This document shows positions 30,392-39,786 of a stretch of 64,000 nt of DNA, one piece after another. Source of the DNA: DATFFO01 sp963744905. GTDB lineage: Bacteria > Actinomycetota > Acidimicrobiia > Spongiisociales > ZC4RG35. Position 1 is the first letter of the stretch; every line of letters starts with the position of its first letter. The translations under genes and the position numbers were made by a program. A model generated the notes under the pieces. The model did no database searches. It was not told the DNA's origin and saw only the letters and a list, made by a program, of their open reading frames with translations. The stretch lies in assembly GCA_963744905.1 (NCBI GenBank), contig CAVUUV010000007.1, forward strand, positions 62,001-126,000. Direction: 5' to 3'.

Positions 30392-31411
30392 GTGCAGCGT
30401 CACCTCGACCCCGAACGGGGTCGCTACCTTCCCGCCGTGACCTCAGAGGCCTTTCTGCTCCGGGTTGGCGAGCCCCTGGGTGAGGGGCTGCAAAGGCTGA
30501 GCGTCAGTCAGCTGGAATCGGCGGTCCACTCGTTGCGTGACCGCGGCGATGACGTGGACGAGGCGGTGCACGAGGCCCGCAAGGCGCTCAAGCGGCTGCG
30601 AGCGATCCTGCGCCTGGTCAGGGCCGAGATCGGCGACAAGGCATATCGCTACGAAAACCGCACGCTGCGGGATGCCGGCCGCCTCATCTCCGAGGTGCGA
30701 GCCAGTGCGGTGACAGTGGAGACCGTGACGGGGCTTGCGGCCCGTTTCGAGGGCTCACTCCCGATCGACGTGTTCGACGATCTCGGGGAGCGCCTCGACG
30801 AGCGGGCCCTTCGTATTCGCCGCCGCGTGATCCATGAGAGCGACGCCGTCGATCGAGTGATAGCCACGCTGGAGCGGGCCCGGGCCCGGTTCTCCGGCTG
30901 GCCGGTGGGTGAGACCGAAAAGAGGGTGTACGGGTCGGCCATTCGCAACAGCTACAAGGCCATCGCTCCCGGCCTGGAGCAAACCTATGGCCGAGGGCGG
31001 GGCGAAATGAAACAGGCTCTCCGCCGGCCCACGGCTCGCAACTTCCATCTGTGGCGCAAGCGGGTCAAGTACCTGCGCCACCAGGTCGAGCTCCTCTATC
31101 CCCTGTGGCCCGAGGTCATGGACGCCAATGCCGCCGCCCTGGACCGTCTGGGAGCGATCCTGGGGGAGGAGCACGACCTGGCCGAGCTGTTGTCCCTCCT
31201 CTCGGTGAACCCCGACCTGTGTCCTGATGCCGTGGACCGCGCCCTCTTCGCCGCTCTGGCCCAGCACAGGAGGGCCGAGTTGCAGCGGGCCGCCCAGATC
31301 CTGGGGACCCGCGTCTACGCCGAGAAGCCGGGGCGGTTCGTGGCCCGGATCGGCTCCTACTGGGACGCCACCAGGATCCCGATCGACGTAGGCATGATGA
31401 TCGAGGCCTGA
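30392..31411 (+). CDS. CHAD-domain protein
   Basis: About 339 residues, all alpha-helical, with the conserved histidine/basic pattern of CHAD domains: VDEAVHEARKALKRLRAILR in the first half and FHLWRKRVKYLRHQVELL in the second, plus AILGEEHDLAEL. CHAD proteins bind inorganic polyphosphate, which fits a divergent NUDIX hydrolase neighbour. No CYTH domain is fused. Start taken at GTG 30392; GTG 30437 is possible. No signal peptide. Confidence 0.88.
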   Translation: MQRHLDPERGRYLPAVTSEAFLLRVGEPLGEGLQRLSVSQLESAVHSLRDRGDDVDEAVHEARKALKRLRAILRLVRAEIGDKAYRYENRTLRDAGRLISEVRASAVTVETVTGLAARFEGSLPIDVFDDLGERLDERALRIRRRVIHESDAVDRVIATLERARARFSGWPVGETEKRVYGSAIRNSYKAIAPGLEQTYGRGRGEMKQALRRPTARNFHLWRKRVKYLRHQVELLYPLWPEVMDANAAALDRLGAILGEEHDLAELLSLLSVNPDLCPDAVDRALFAALAQHRRAELQRAAQILGTRVYAEKPGRFVARIGSYWDATRIPIDVGMMIEA

Positions 31412-31556
31412 GGCCGCTCGGCAAGATCCCCCCTTGCCGCCCTGCGGGCGGTACTCCCCCTTCGGGGGGAGAGACGGATATCTCTTCCCCTGGGGGTCCG
31501 GAACAGGCGTGGCGCGACTTCCGCACCCTGCACAGAGGCGGATACCCTCACCGGGC
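31412..31556. repeat. Hairpin-rich spacer after CHAD gene
   Basis: Contains a stem at about 31436-31452 (CCGCC / GGGCGG) and CTCCCCCTTCGGGGGGAG (31454-31471). Together they resemble the structured intergenic repeats at 6.65 and 17.3 kb and may terminate the CHAD transcript. Confidence 0.5.
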
Positions 31557-33389
31557 GTGAAGCGTGTTCTCGAAGACCCTTCCGCCGGTGGCCTGCGCGG
31601 CCGGGGGTGGGCCCTCATCCGTCGCCAGCTTCGGCGTGCCCCACGCCAGTTCGCCGTGGGCGGTGTCGGAACGCTCTTTTTCGCCGCTGCCACGGTCGGG
31701 TCCTCCTTCATCCTCGGCTGGGTGACCGATTCCGTCCTTTTACCGGCGGTCAGGTCGGGCGAGATCGCCACGTCGACCCTGGTCGGTGCCGGTTTGGCCG
31801 TATTCGGGATTTCGGTCGTTCGCGGGATAGGCATCACCGGGCGTCGCTTGGGCGCATATGCGGCCAACTACCGTCTTCAGGCTCGTGACCGGGTCGAGGT
31901 GACCGATCGATACCTGAGGCTTCCCATCGAGTGGCACCGACGTCATCCGACCGGTCAGCTCCTCTCCAACACCAACGCCGACGTGGAGTCGGCTGCGTTC
32001 ATTGCCAACCCCCTTCCCATGGCATTCGGGGTGCTGGTGATGCTGATCGCCACCGCCGTGCTCCTGGTGCTCACCGATCCCTATCTGGCCCTGGTGGGTT
32101 TCTCCGCCGGGCCCGCCATCGGAGTGGTCAACTTCCTCTATCAGCGTCGGATGCGGGCGGCAGCCGCCACCGCCCAGCGTCTTCGGGCGGAGGTGGCCGA
32201 GATCGCCCACGAGTCCTTCGATGCTGCTCTGGTGGTCAAGACCCTGGGGCGGGAAGATGCCGAAGTGGGAAGGTTCGGGGCTCGCTCCGACCTGCTGCGG
32301 GATCGGATGGTCGACGTAGGTCGCCTGCGCGCCGCCTTCGATCCGGTGGTGGAGGCATTGCCCAACATCGCCATCCTGGCCATCCTGGCAGTGGGCTCCT
32401 GGCGAGTGGATCAGGGCTTCCTCTCGGCGGGTGACCTGGTCACATTCGCCTTCCTGTTCCGGTTGGTGGCCATTCCCATGCGTGTGTTCGGTTGGCTCTT
32501 GGGCGAGTTGCCCCGGGCCGTGGTGGGGTGGAATCGGGTCGAAGGCGTGCTCAACACCCAACAGGAAGTGGACTACGGTCGCCACAGCCTCGGGGGCCGG
32601 GGCGGAGCCTCGGCAACTGCCGAGGAGGTCGGGTATCTGTATCCGGAGACGTCGGTGGCCGACCTGGCCGACGCAGAGGAGGTGATCGACCGGGGCGCCG
32701 AGGCCGATCGCCGGGGAGTGGAGTCGGTGACGCTGGAGGTGACACCGGGAAAGACCGTGGCGCTGGTCGGGCCGACAGGCTCCGGCAAGTCGACCATCGC
32801 CCAGCTCCTGGTCCGTCTCTTCGACCCCGAGCGGGGCCGCATCGACCTGGACGGAAGGGGTCTGGTGGACCTGGACCGTGATGCACTGGCCGACTCCACC
32901 GCCTTGGTGTTCCAGGAGGCATTCCTGTTCGACGACACGATTCGGGCCAACATCACCCTGGGCGGTGAGTACGACGAGACCGAGGTGATCCGCGCCGCCA
33001 AGATCGCCCGAGCGCACGAATTCATCACGGAGATGCCGGAGGGCTACGGGTCTCATGTGGGGGAGCGGGGCGCCTCGCTCTCGGGGGGCCAGCGACAGAG
33101 AATTGCCCTGGCCCGGGCCCTGATCCGCCGTCCCCGGCTATTGGTACTCGACGATGCGACCTCGGCGGTGGACCCGGCGGTGGAGGCCGACATCCTCGAG
33201 GGTCTGGCCGAGCTCGATACCACGGTGGTCATCGTCGCCTATCGCCGCTCCTCGATCGTCCTGTCCGACGAGGTCATCTTCGTCGAGGACGGGCGAGTCA
33301 TCGGCCGCGGCTCGCACGAAGAGCTCTATGCCGGCCTTCCCTCCTACGCCGCCCTCATCGATGCCTACGAGTCGGAAGCCGTCTCATGA
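31557..33389 (+). CDS. ABC exporter half-transporter with degenerate ATP site
   Basis: 610 residues: six-helix exporter membrane domain (about 20-330) and a nucleotide-binding domain. Walker A is GPTGSGKST and the signature LSGGQRQR is canonical. Walker B ends LLVLDDATSAVD, with Asp in place of the catalytic Glu, and the switch region reads IVAYRRSS, with Tyr replacing the usual His. This is the pattern of the inactive-site subunit in heterodimeric exporters. GTG 31557 chosen by family length. Overlaps its partner by 4 bp (ATGA). Confidence 0.93.
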   Translation: MKRVLEDPSAGGLRGRGWALIRRQLRRAPRQFAVGGVGTLFFAAATVGSSFILGWVTDSVLLPAVRSGEIATSTLVGAGLAVFGISVVRGIGITGRRLGAYAANYRLQARDRVEVTDRYLRLPIEWHRRHPTGQLLSNTNADVESAAFIANPLPMAFGVLVMLIATAVLLVLTDPYLALVGFSAGPAIGVVNFLYQRRMRAAAATAQRLRAEVAEIAHESFDAALVVKTLGREDAEVGRFGARSDLLRDRMVDVGRLRAAFDPVVEALPNIAILAILAVGSWRVDQGFLSAGDLVTFAFLFRLVAIPMRVFGWLLGELPRAVVGWNRVEGVLNTQQEVDYGRHSLGGRGGASATAEEVGYLYPETSVADLADAEEVIDRGAEADRRGVESVTLEVTPGKTVALVGPTGSGKSTIAQLLVRLFDPERGRIDLDGRGLVDLDRDALADSTALVFQEAFLFDDTIRANITLGGEYDETEVIRAAKIARAHEFITEMPEGYGSHVGERGASLSGGQRQRIALARALIRRPRLLVLDDATSAVDPAVEADILEGLAELDTTVVIVAYRRSSIVLSDEVIFVEDGRVIGRGSHEELYAGLPSYAALIDAYESEAVS

Positions 33390-35206
33390 CCGCGGTAGCC
33401 GCCTCGAGGTCGGGCAGGCGCCGGTCCGGGGCGTGGCAGACCATCAAGCGCGGTCTTCGCCTTTCCCCGGAGTTGCGTCGGGGGCTCCCCGGGACCCTGC
33501 TGTTGGCCCTGGTGGCGACGGCGGGACGGGTGGTGGTGCCCATCGCAATCCAGCAGATACTGGATGGGGGGTTGAGCGGGGGACAGGTAGACATGGGCTT
33601 CGTCCTCGATATGTGTCTCATCGCTCTGGGGGCGGTGCTTGTCACGGCCGGGGCCACCGGATGGATGAACGTCCGTCTGGCCAAGGTGTCGGAGACCGCC
33701 CTCTCCGGTCTGCGTATACGCGCCTTTCGCCATATCCACGACCTCTCCATGCTCCATCAAGCCTCGGAGCAGAGAGGTGCCCTGGTGTCCCGGGTCACCT
33801 CCGATGTAGACGAGATCAGCCGCTTCATGCAATGGGCCGGGCTGATGCTGATCACCAACGGCGGCCAGGCCCTGCTGGCGCTCGTGGTGATGGTGTACTA
33901 CTCGCCCCCGCTGGCCGGGGTGGTGGTGGCGTCCTTGCCGATCATCATCGTGACCATGCGCTGGTTCCAGACCAGACTCGACAGCGCCTATCTGATCGTG
34001 CGCGAGAAGGTGGGGCGGATGCTGGCGGTGCTGGCCGAGGTGGTCGTGGGTGCCCCGGTGATTCGAGCCTACGGGATCGAAGGCCGGATTCGACGGAGGC
34101 TGGCAACGGCGATCGAGGAGCACCGCCGGGCCGGGGTCGAGGCGGGAAGCCTCTCGGCGTCCTTCTCCGGAGCAGGGGAGATCCTGTCGGGGCTCGTGAT
34201 GGCCGGGGTGGTGGTGGTGGGGACACTGCTGGCGGTGAATGGCCTCACCACGGTGGGGAGGGTTGTGGCCTTCCTCTTCCTGGTCCAGTTGTTCATCCAA
34301 CCGGTGCAGGTCCTGGGCGAGGCGGTCAATGAGGCCCAGACGGCGGTGGCCGGATGGCGGCGGGTTCTCGACATCCTCGCCATTCCAACCGACGTAGCCG
34401 ACCCCGGCGAGGAGGGTGTCGCCCTGCCCGACTGGCCCCTGGGCGCCACTTTCGCCGGGGTCACCTTCCGCTATCCCAGGGCGGGCGAGACCGCCGAGTC
34501 GGCCAGTGGCCCGACGGCGCTGGAGAAGCTCGACGTGCGCATCGAACCCCGCCAAAAGGTGGCGGTGGTGGGAGAGACCGGCTCGGGGAAGACGACCTTC
34601 GCCAAGCTGCTCACCCGGCTCATGGATCCCACCGACGGGGTGGTCAGGGTGGGTGATGTCGACGTGTCGACGGTCCGCTTCGACTCATTGCGTGACAGGG
34701 TCGTCATGGTCCCCCAGGAGGGGATGCTGTTCTCGGGGACCATCGCCGACAACGTGAGGATGGGCCGCCCCGACGCTTCGGATGAGCAGGTGCGGGCCGC
34801 CTTCGAGGCACTGGGTCTGGAGGGTTGGCTCGATGAACTGGCGGCCGGGCTGGAGACCCCGGTCGGGGAGAGGGGCAGCGCCCTGTCGGTGGGGGAGCGC
34901 CAGCTGGTCACCCTGGTGCGGGCCGCCATCGCCGATCCCGACCTCCTGGTCCTGGATGAGGCGACCTCGGCCGTCGACCCGGCCACCGAGGTGCGGATCA
35001 ACCGGGCCATGGACGAGCTGGCCAGCGGTAGGACCGTCGTCACCATCGCCCACCGACTTTCCACCGCCGAGAAGGCGGACCGGGTCCTCGTCTTCGACCA
35101 CGGCCGGCTGGTCCAGGACGGCACCCATGGGGAGCTGGTCGGCGAGGACGGCGTGTACGGGCATCTGTACGAGTCGTGGAGAAGGGGTACGGCGGCCATG
35201 TCCTGA
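33386..35206 (+). CDS. ABC exporter half-transporter, partner subunit
   Basis: 606 residues with the same exporter layout. Walker A is GETGSGKTT; Walker B LLVLDEATSAVD and the switch IAHRLST are canonical, but the signature is LSVGERQ instead of LSGGQ. Combined with the upstream gene, the site made from this Walker A/B and the partner's LSGGQ is complete, while the other is degenerate. Likely a multidrug or lipid exporter; substrate unknown. The coding start overlaps the previous stop. Confidence 0.94.
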   Translation: MTAVAASRSGRRRSGAWQTIKRGLRLSPELRRGLPGTLLLALVATAGRVVVPIAIQQILDGGLSGGQVDMGFVLDMCLIALGAVLVTAGATGWMNVRLAKVSETALSGLRIRAFRHIHDLSMLHQASEQRGALVSRVTSDVDEISRFMQWAGLMLITNGGQALLALVVMVYYSPPLAGVVVASLPIIIVTMRWFQTRLDSAYLIVREKVGRMLAVLAEVVVGAPVIRAYGIEGRIRRRLATAIEEHRRAGVEAGSLSASFSGAGEILSGLVMAGVVVVGTLLAVNGLTTVGRVVAFLFLVQLFIQPVQVLGEAVNEAQTAVAGWRRVLDILAIPTDVADPGEEGVALPDWPLGATFAGVTFRYPRAGETAESASGPTALEKLDVRIEPRQKVAVVGETGSGKTTFAKLLTRLMDPTDGVVRVGDVDVSTVRFDSLRDRVVMVPQEGMLFSGTIADNVRMGRPDASDEQVRAAFEALGLEGWLDELAAGLETPVGERGSALSVGERQLVTLVRAAIADPDLLVLDEATSAVDPATEVRINRAMDELASGRTVVTIAHRLSTAEKADRVLVFDHGRLVQDGTHGELVGEDGVYGHLYESWRRGTAAMS

Positions 35207-35265
35207 CACCCGGCAGGGGCACGAGATCCTTTCGCCCGCCCGGCGTCGAGGCAGTTCCAGGCCTG

Positions 35266-35311
35266 TGTCAACCCAGGGTTGACAGAGAGAAGCTGTCAAC
35301 CTAAGGTTGAC
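35266..35311 (+). promoter_or_regulatory. Promoter covered by two matching palindromes
   Basis: Two palindromes 28 bp apart: TGTCAACCCAGGGTTGACA (35266-35284) and GTCAACCTAAGGTTGAC (35295-35311), sharing GTCAACC-N3-GGTTGAC. TTGACA (35279-35284) and TAAGGT (35302-35307) at 17-bp spacing form a promoter whose -35 and -10 lie inside the two sites. The style resembles MerR or similar dimer operators. The cognate regulator is not evident in the window. Confidence 0.6.
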
Positions 35312-35375
35312 GCAATGAGATCAGAGCTGCGGAGCCTAGGTGCTAGGACCGACTCCTCGAGCCGGGATAATCGGC

Positions 35376-35404
35376 TTGTGAGTGAGTACTCACTCAGTTA
35401 TGCT
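35376..35404 (+). promoter_or_regulatory. tetR promoter with 18-bp perfect palindrome
   Basis: TTGTGA (35376-35381) and TATGCT (35399-35404) are 17 bp apart. The spacer holds most of the perfect palindrome TGAGTGAGTACTCACTCA (35379-35396), an ideal TetR operator. A start of transcription about 7 bp after the -10 would fall at the GTG codon at 35413, so the mRNA is probably leaderless. Confidence 0.65.
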
Positions 35405-35412
35405 GGCCGACC

Positions 35413-36012
35413 GTGAGCCGGGCAGACCCACTACCCCCCGATCAGAGGCGGAGCGCCATCATCACGGCGGTTATTCCGCTGCTGGCCCGACGCGGGGCGG
35501 CCGTGACCACCCGGGAGATGGCCGAGGCGGCCGGGGTGGCGGAGGGGACCATCTTCAGCGTGTTCGAGGACAAGACGGCCCTGATTCGATCGGCCCTGGC
35601 CACGGCCATGGACCCGGCCCCCGTGGTCAAGGCCCTGTCCGAGATTCACGACGGGGCCCCGATCGAGGTCCAGCTGGCCGAGGCCGCCCGCATTCTTCTG
35701 GAGAGGCTCGAGGTCTTCTTCTCCCTGGCCCCGCTGGTCCGCTCCCTGCCCATCTCCCCCGCCCACATGGCTGAGGGCCAGTCGCGTATGGCCGCCGCCA
35801 GCAGTGCCATCAATATCGCCCTCACCACCCTCTTCGAGCGTTACGCCGGCCGGCTCAGGCTTCCGCCGGCCACGGCGGCGGCGGTGTTCGCCGGATTGGT
35901 CTCCGCCCGGGGGATCTCCTGGACGGATCTCGGACAGCGTCTCGGGGTGGCCGAGATGGTCGACACGTTCCTGTTTGGAGTGGCCGAGCCCAGTCGGGTG
36001 GGTGGGGACTGA
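35413..36012 (+). CDS. TetR/AcrR-family regulator
   Basis: 199 residues. The N-terminal HTH is typical (REMAEAAGVAEGTIFSVFED, about 34-53, with SVF in place of the commoner YYHF/YRYF). The C-terminal half is a helical ligand-binding domain. It is the first gene of the second exporter operon, and its stop overlaps the next ATG (TGATG). It probably represses its own promoter through the palindrome at 35379-35396 and is induced by an exported compound. Confidence 0.92.
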   Translation: MSRADPLPPDQRRSAIITAVIPLLARRGAAVTTREMAEAAGVAEGTIFSVFEDKTALIRSALATAMDPAPVVKALSEIHDGAPIEVQLAEAARILLERLEVFFSLAPLVRSLPISPAHMAEGQSRMAAASSAINIALTTLFERYAGRLRLPPATAAAVFAGLVSARGISWTDLGQRLGVAEMVDTFLFGVAEPSRVGGD

Positions 36013-37742
36013 TGCTGGTTCGGATCCTCAAGCGTTACCTCCTGCCCTACCGCAGGGTCATCTCACTGATCGTGGGGTTGCAACTGATCGGCACCCTGGC
36101 CTCTCTCTATCTCCCCACCCTCAACGCCGACATCATCGACAACGGCGTCGTCAAGGGCGACACCCAATACATCATCCGGGTTGGTGCCTGGATGCTGGCC
36201 TTTTCGCTCCTCCAGGTGGCCTGCACCATCACCGCCGTCTACTTCGGGTCCCGAACCGCCATGGCGTTCGGTCGTGATCTGCGGCTGTCCGTCTTCAGGA
36301 CGGTGGGGGACTTCTCCGGCCGGGAGGTGGCTCACTTCGGTACCCCATCGCTCATCACCCGCAACACCAACGATCCTCAGCAGGTGCAGATGCTGGTCCT
36401 GATGACCTTCACCATGCTGATCCCGGCGCCGGTGATGATGGTGGGGGGCGTGATCATGGCCCTGCGCGAGGACGTGGGCCTGTCGTGGCTGGTGGCGGTG
36501 GCCGTCCCGGTGCTGGCTGGAGCAATAGGGCTGATCGTGTCGCGCATGGTGCCGGCCTTCCGCCTCATGCAGACGCGCATCGACCGGGTCAATCAGGTGC
36601 TGCGAGAGCAGATCACCGGTATCAGGGTGATCCGGGCCTTTGTGCGGGAGCCGTTCGAGACCGATCGGTTCGGGCAGGCCAACCGTGAGCTGACCGATGT
36701 GGCCATCACGGTGGGTCGCTGGATGGCCGCCATCTTTCCCACCGTGCTCCTGGTCCTCAACCTGTCCAGCGTCGCCGTGTTGTGGTTCGGTGGGATCAGG
36801 GTGGATGCCGGGGCCATGCAGATCGGATCCGTCGTTGCCTACCTGTCCTATCTGATCCAGATCCTGATGGCGGTGATGATGTCCACCTTCATGTTCATGC
36901 TGGTTCCCCGGGCTTCGGTCTCGGCCGATCGCATCGGGGAGGTGCTGGACACGGAGTCTTCGGTGGTCCCGCCCGCCGCCGGCGTCACCACGACCCCAAC
37001 CCGGGGCCATCTCGAGCTGCGTGGAGTGGAGTTCAAGTACCCGGGTGCCAGCTACCCGGTGCTGCGGGACGTCAGCTTCAGCGCCGACCCGGGTCAGACC
37101 ACCGCCATCATCGGGTCGACCGGGGCCGGGAAGACCACGCTGGTCAGCCTGATCCCGCGTCTGTTCGACGTCACCGCCGGAGCCGTCCTGGTCGACGGGG
37201 TGGACGTGAGGGAGTACGACCCGGAGGCATTGTGGGCCAGGATCGGCCTGGTTCCACAGAAGGCTTTCCTTTTCTCGGGCACCATTGCCTCCAACCTGGC
37301 CTACGGAAAGCCCGACGCCACCCCCGAAGAGATGTGGGAGGCGCTCGAGATCGCCCAGGCCCGTCACTTCGTGGAAGCGATGCCAGAGGGCCTCGACGCT
37401 CCCGTGTCCCAGGAAGGGACCACCCTGTCGGGGGGCCAGCGCCAGCGGGTGGCCATAGCCCGGGCCTTGATCCGCCGGCCCGAGCTGTACCTGTTCGACG
37501 ACTCCTTCTCTGCCCTGGACGTAGCCACCGATGCCCGGCTGCGACGGGCTCTGCGTCCGGTGACGGCCCGGTCGACGGTGATCGTGGTGGCCCAGCGGGT
37601 ATCCACCATCATGGACGCCGACCGCATCGTGGTGCTGGAGGACGGGCTCGTGGTGGGAATGGGCACCCACCAGGAGCTGCTCGACACCTGCCCCACCTAC
37701 GTCGAGATCGTCGAGTCCCAGCTCAGGGTGGCGGCATCATGA
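36012..37742 (+). CDS. ABC exporter half-transporter with degenerate ATP site
   Basis: 576 residues: short N-terminus, six membrane helices and a nucleotide-binding domain with Walker A GSTGAGKTT and canonical LSGGQRQR. Walker B ends YLFDDSFSALD, with Asp for the catalytic Glu, and the switch is VVAQRVST, with Gln for His. As with the pair upstream, this is the degenerate-site partner. Start ATG overlaps the TetR stop; the end overlaps the next gene (ATGA). Confidence 0.94.
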   Translation: MLVRILKRYLLPYRRVISLIVGLQLIGTLASLYLPTLNADIIDNGVVKGDTQYIIRVGAWMLAFSLLQVACTITAVYFGSRTAMAFGRDLRLSVFRTVGDFSGREVAHFGTPSLITRNTNDPQQVQMLVLMTFTMLIPAPVMMVGGVIMALREDVGLSWLVAVAVPVLAGAIGLIVSRMVPAFRLMQTRIDRVNQVLREQITGIRVIRAFVREPFETDRFGQANRELTDVAITVGRWMAAIFPTVLLVLNLSSVAVLWFGGIRVDAGAMQIGSVVAYLSYLIQILMAVMMSTFMFMLVPRASVSADRIGEVLDTESSVVPPAAGVTTTPTRGHLELRGVEFKYPGASYPVLRDVSFSADPGQTTAIIGSTGAGKTTLVSLIPRLFDVTAGAVLVDGVDVREYDPEALWARIGLVPQKAFLFSGTIASNLAYGKPDATPEEMWEALEIAQARHFVEAMPEGLDAPVSQEGTTLSGGQRQRVAIARALIRRPELYLFDDSFSALDVATDARLRRALRPVTARSTVIVVAQRVSTIMDADRIVVLEDGLVVGMGTHQELLDTCPTYVEIVESQLRVAAS

Positions 37743-39730
37743 CCGCTCCCCGCACCATGAAGGCCACCGAGCGAATCCAGGGCCAGGGCGGTCCCGGGCG
37801 AGGCGGCCCCTTCGGTGGTGGCATGGTGGGCCAGAAGGCGCTCGACTTCCGTAATTCGGGGCGGAGGCTGCTGGGATACCTGCGCCCAGAGCGCCTGCGA
37901 GTGACGGTGGTCCTGGTGGCGGGGATCATCGGCGTGGCCCTCAACACGGTGGGTCCCAAAGTCCTGGGGCGGGCCACCGATCTGATCTTTGCCGGGGCAA
38001 TCGGCAAGAACCTACCGGCCGGCATGACCAAGGATCAGGTCATCCAGGCCGCCATCGCCCGGGGCCAGGGCCAGATCGCCGACCTGCTCAGAGGCATCGA
38101 CCTGGTGCCGGGCCGGGGCATCGACTTCGATGCCGTGGGAAGGGTGTTGCTGATCGTGCTGGCCCTGTACCTGGGCTCATCGCTGCTGCGTTACCTCCAG
38201 GGCTACGTGCTCAACGATGTCGTCCAGGCCACCATCCTGGACATGCGGGCCCAGGTGGAGGACAAGCTCAACCACCTCCCACTGCGCTATTTCGACCGCC
38301 AGCCCCGGGGCGAGCTGCTCAGCCGGGTCACCAACGACATCGACAACATCTCCCAGAGCCTCCAGCAGACGATGAGCCAGATGCTGTCGTCGGTGCTGAC
38401 GGTGCTGTTCGTGGTGGCGATGATGTTCTGGATCTCCCCCACCCTGGCCCTGATCGCCCTCATCACCATCCCCGTGACGATGTTCGTGGCGGGGTGGGTG
38501 ATGCGCCGCTCACAGAGCGAGTTCATCACCCAGTGGCGCCGCACCGGAACCCTCAACTCCAAGATCGAGGAGACCTACACGGGCCATGCCCTGGTCAAGG
38601 TGTTCGGGCGCCATCGGGAGGTGCAGGAGTCCTTCGAAGTGGACAACCAAGAGTTGTACCAGGCCAGCTTCAAGGCCCAATTCCTCTCCGGGCTGATCAT
38701 GCCGATCATGATGTTCATCGGGAACCTCAACTACGTCCTGATCGCCGTGATCGGCGGGCTGAGGGTGGCGAGTGGCACGATGAGCCTGGGTGACGTTCAG
38801 GCCTTCATCCAGTACTCCCGCCAGTTCTCCCAGCCGGTGACACAGGTGGCCTCGATGATCAACCTGCTCCAGTCGGGTGTGGCTTCGGCCGAGCGGGTCT
38901 TCGAGCTGCTCGATGCCGAGGAGGAGCCGTCCGACGAGGATGCCGGGCCGCTGGTCGATGGCGGGGCCGGGACGATTGCGTTCGAGGACGTCTCCTTCAG
39001 CTACAACCCCGAACAGCCGCTGATCGAGGATGTGTCGCTGACGGTGGAGCCGGGCCAGATGGTGGCCATCGTGGGCCACACCGGGGCGGGCAAGACCACC
39101 CTGGTCAACCTGATCATGCGCTTCTACGACCTCGACGGCGGACGCATCACACTGGACGGGGTCGACATCTCCCGGGTCAGGCGCAGCGATCTGCGATCCC
39201 GGGTGGCGATGGTTCTCCAGGACACCTGGCTGTTCAAGGGCACCATCCGCGACAACATCTCCTATGGACGCCCCGACGCCACAGAGGAAGAGATCCTCGC
39301 CGCCGCCCGGGCCACCTTCGTGGACCGATTCGTACACAGTCTCCCCGAGGGCTACGACACCGTAATCGACGACGAGGGCGACAACGTCAGCACAGGTGAG
39401 AAACAGCTCATCACCATCGCCCGGGCATTCCTGGCCAACCCGGCGTTGCTGATCCTGGACGAGGCGACCAGCTCGGTCGACACCCGAACTGAGGCCCTGT
39501 TGCAGCATGCCATGACAGCCCTGCGCAGCGAGCGCACCAGCTTCGTGATCGCCCACCGCCTCTCCACCATTCGCGACGCCGATCTAATACTGGTGATGGA
39601 GGATGGCCAGATCGTCGAGCAAGGAACCCATGACGAGCTCCTCGCCGCCGCAGGCGCCTATGCAGCCCTGTACCGATCTCAGTTCAGCCAGGGACCCGAG
39701 CTAAGCGCGGAGCCTGGGCCTTTGGGGTAG
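37739..39730 (+). CDS. ABC exporter half-transporter, partner subunit
   Basis: 663 residues. A Gly-rich N-terminus (GQGGPGRGGPFGGGM) precedes the six-helix domain, which has an enlarged first periplasmic loop (about residues 90-125). The NBD has Walker A GHTGAGKTT, canonical Walker B LLILDEATSSVD and switch IAHRLST, with a variant signature VSTGEKQ. It complements the upstream subunit to give one complete ATP site. The frame is open far upstream, but ATG 37739 overlapping the previous stop is the sensible start. Confidence 0.94.
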   Translation: MTAPRTMKATERIQGQGGPGRGGPFGGGMVGQKALDFRNSGRRLLGYLRPERLRVTVVLVAGIIGVALNTVGPKVLGRATDLIFAGAIGKNLPAGMTKDQVIQAAIARGQGQIADLLRGIDLVPGRGIDFDAVGRVLLIVLALYLGSSLLRYLQGYVLNDVVQATILDMRAQVEDKLNHLPLRYFDRQPRGELLSRVTNDIDNISQSLQQTMSQMLSSVLTVLFVVAMMFWISPTLALIALITIPVTMFVAGWVMRRSQSEFITQWRRTGTLNSKIEETYTGHALVKVFGRHREVQESFEVDNQELYQASFKAQFLSGLIMPIMMFIGNLNYVLIAVIGGLRVASGTMSLGDVQAFIQYSRQFSQPVTQVASMINLLQSGVASAERVFELLDAEEEPSDEDAGPLVDGGAGTIAFEDVSFSYNPEQPLIEDVSLTVEPGQMVAIVGHTGAGKTTLVNLIMRFYDLDGGRITLDGVDISRVRRSDLRSRVAMVLQDTWLFKGTIRDNISYGRPDATEEEILAAARATFVDRFVHSLPEGYDTVIDDEGDNVSTGEKQLITIARAFLANPALLILDEATSSVDTRTEALLQHAMTALRSERTSFVIAHRLSTIRDADLILVMEDGQIVEQGTHDELLAAAGAYAALYRSQFSQGPELSAEPGPLG

Positions 39731-39776
39731 GGGGGACCCATAAGGGGTCGGGTGAAGCCGAGGTGTCAGGCCCTGA
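39716..39776. repeat. Inverted copy of the post-lon repeat
   Basis: Read on the minus strand, 39770-39735 gives TGACACCTCGGCTTC then CCCGACCCCTT, almost identical to 6649-6675 after lon. It contains a short hairpin (GACCC / GGGTC) and lies between convergent genes, where it may end transcription on both strands. Confidence 0.55.
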
Positions 39777-39786
39777 CGAGGGTCCG

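Noticed and set aside
36782..37738. Upstream extension of the fourth exporter gene by about 320 codons
   Set aside because: The stretch lies inside the preceding ABC gene and is arginine/proline-rich shadow sequence; ATG 37739 with an ATGA overlap gives a normal exporter.
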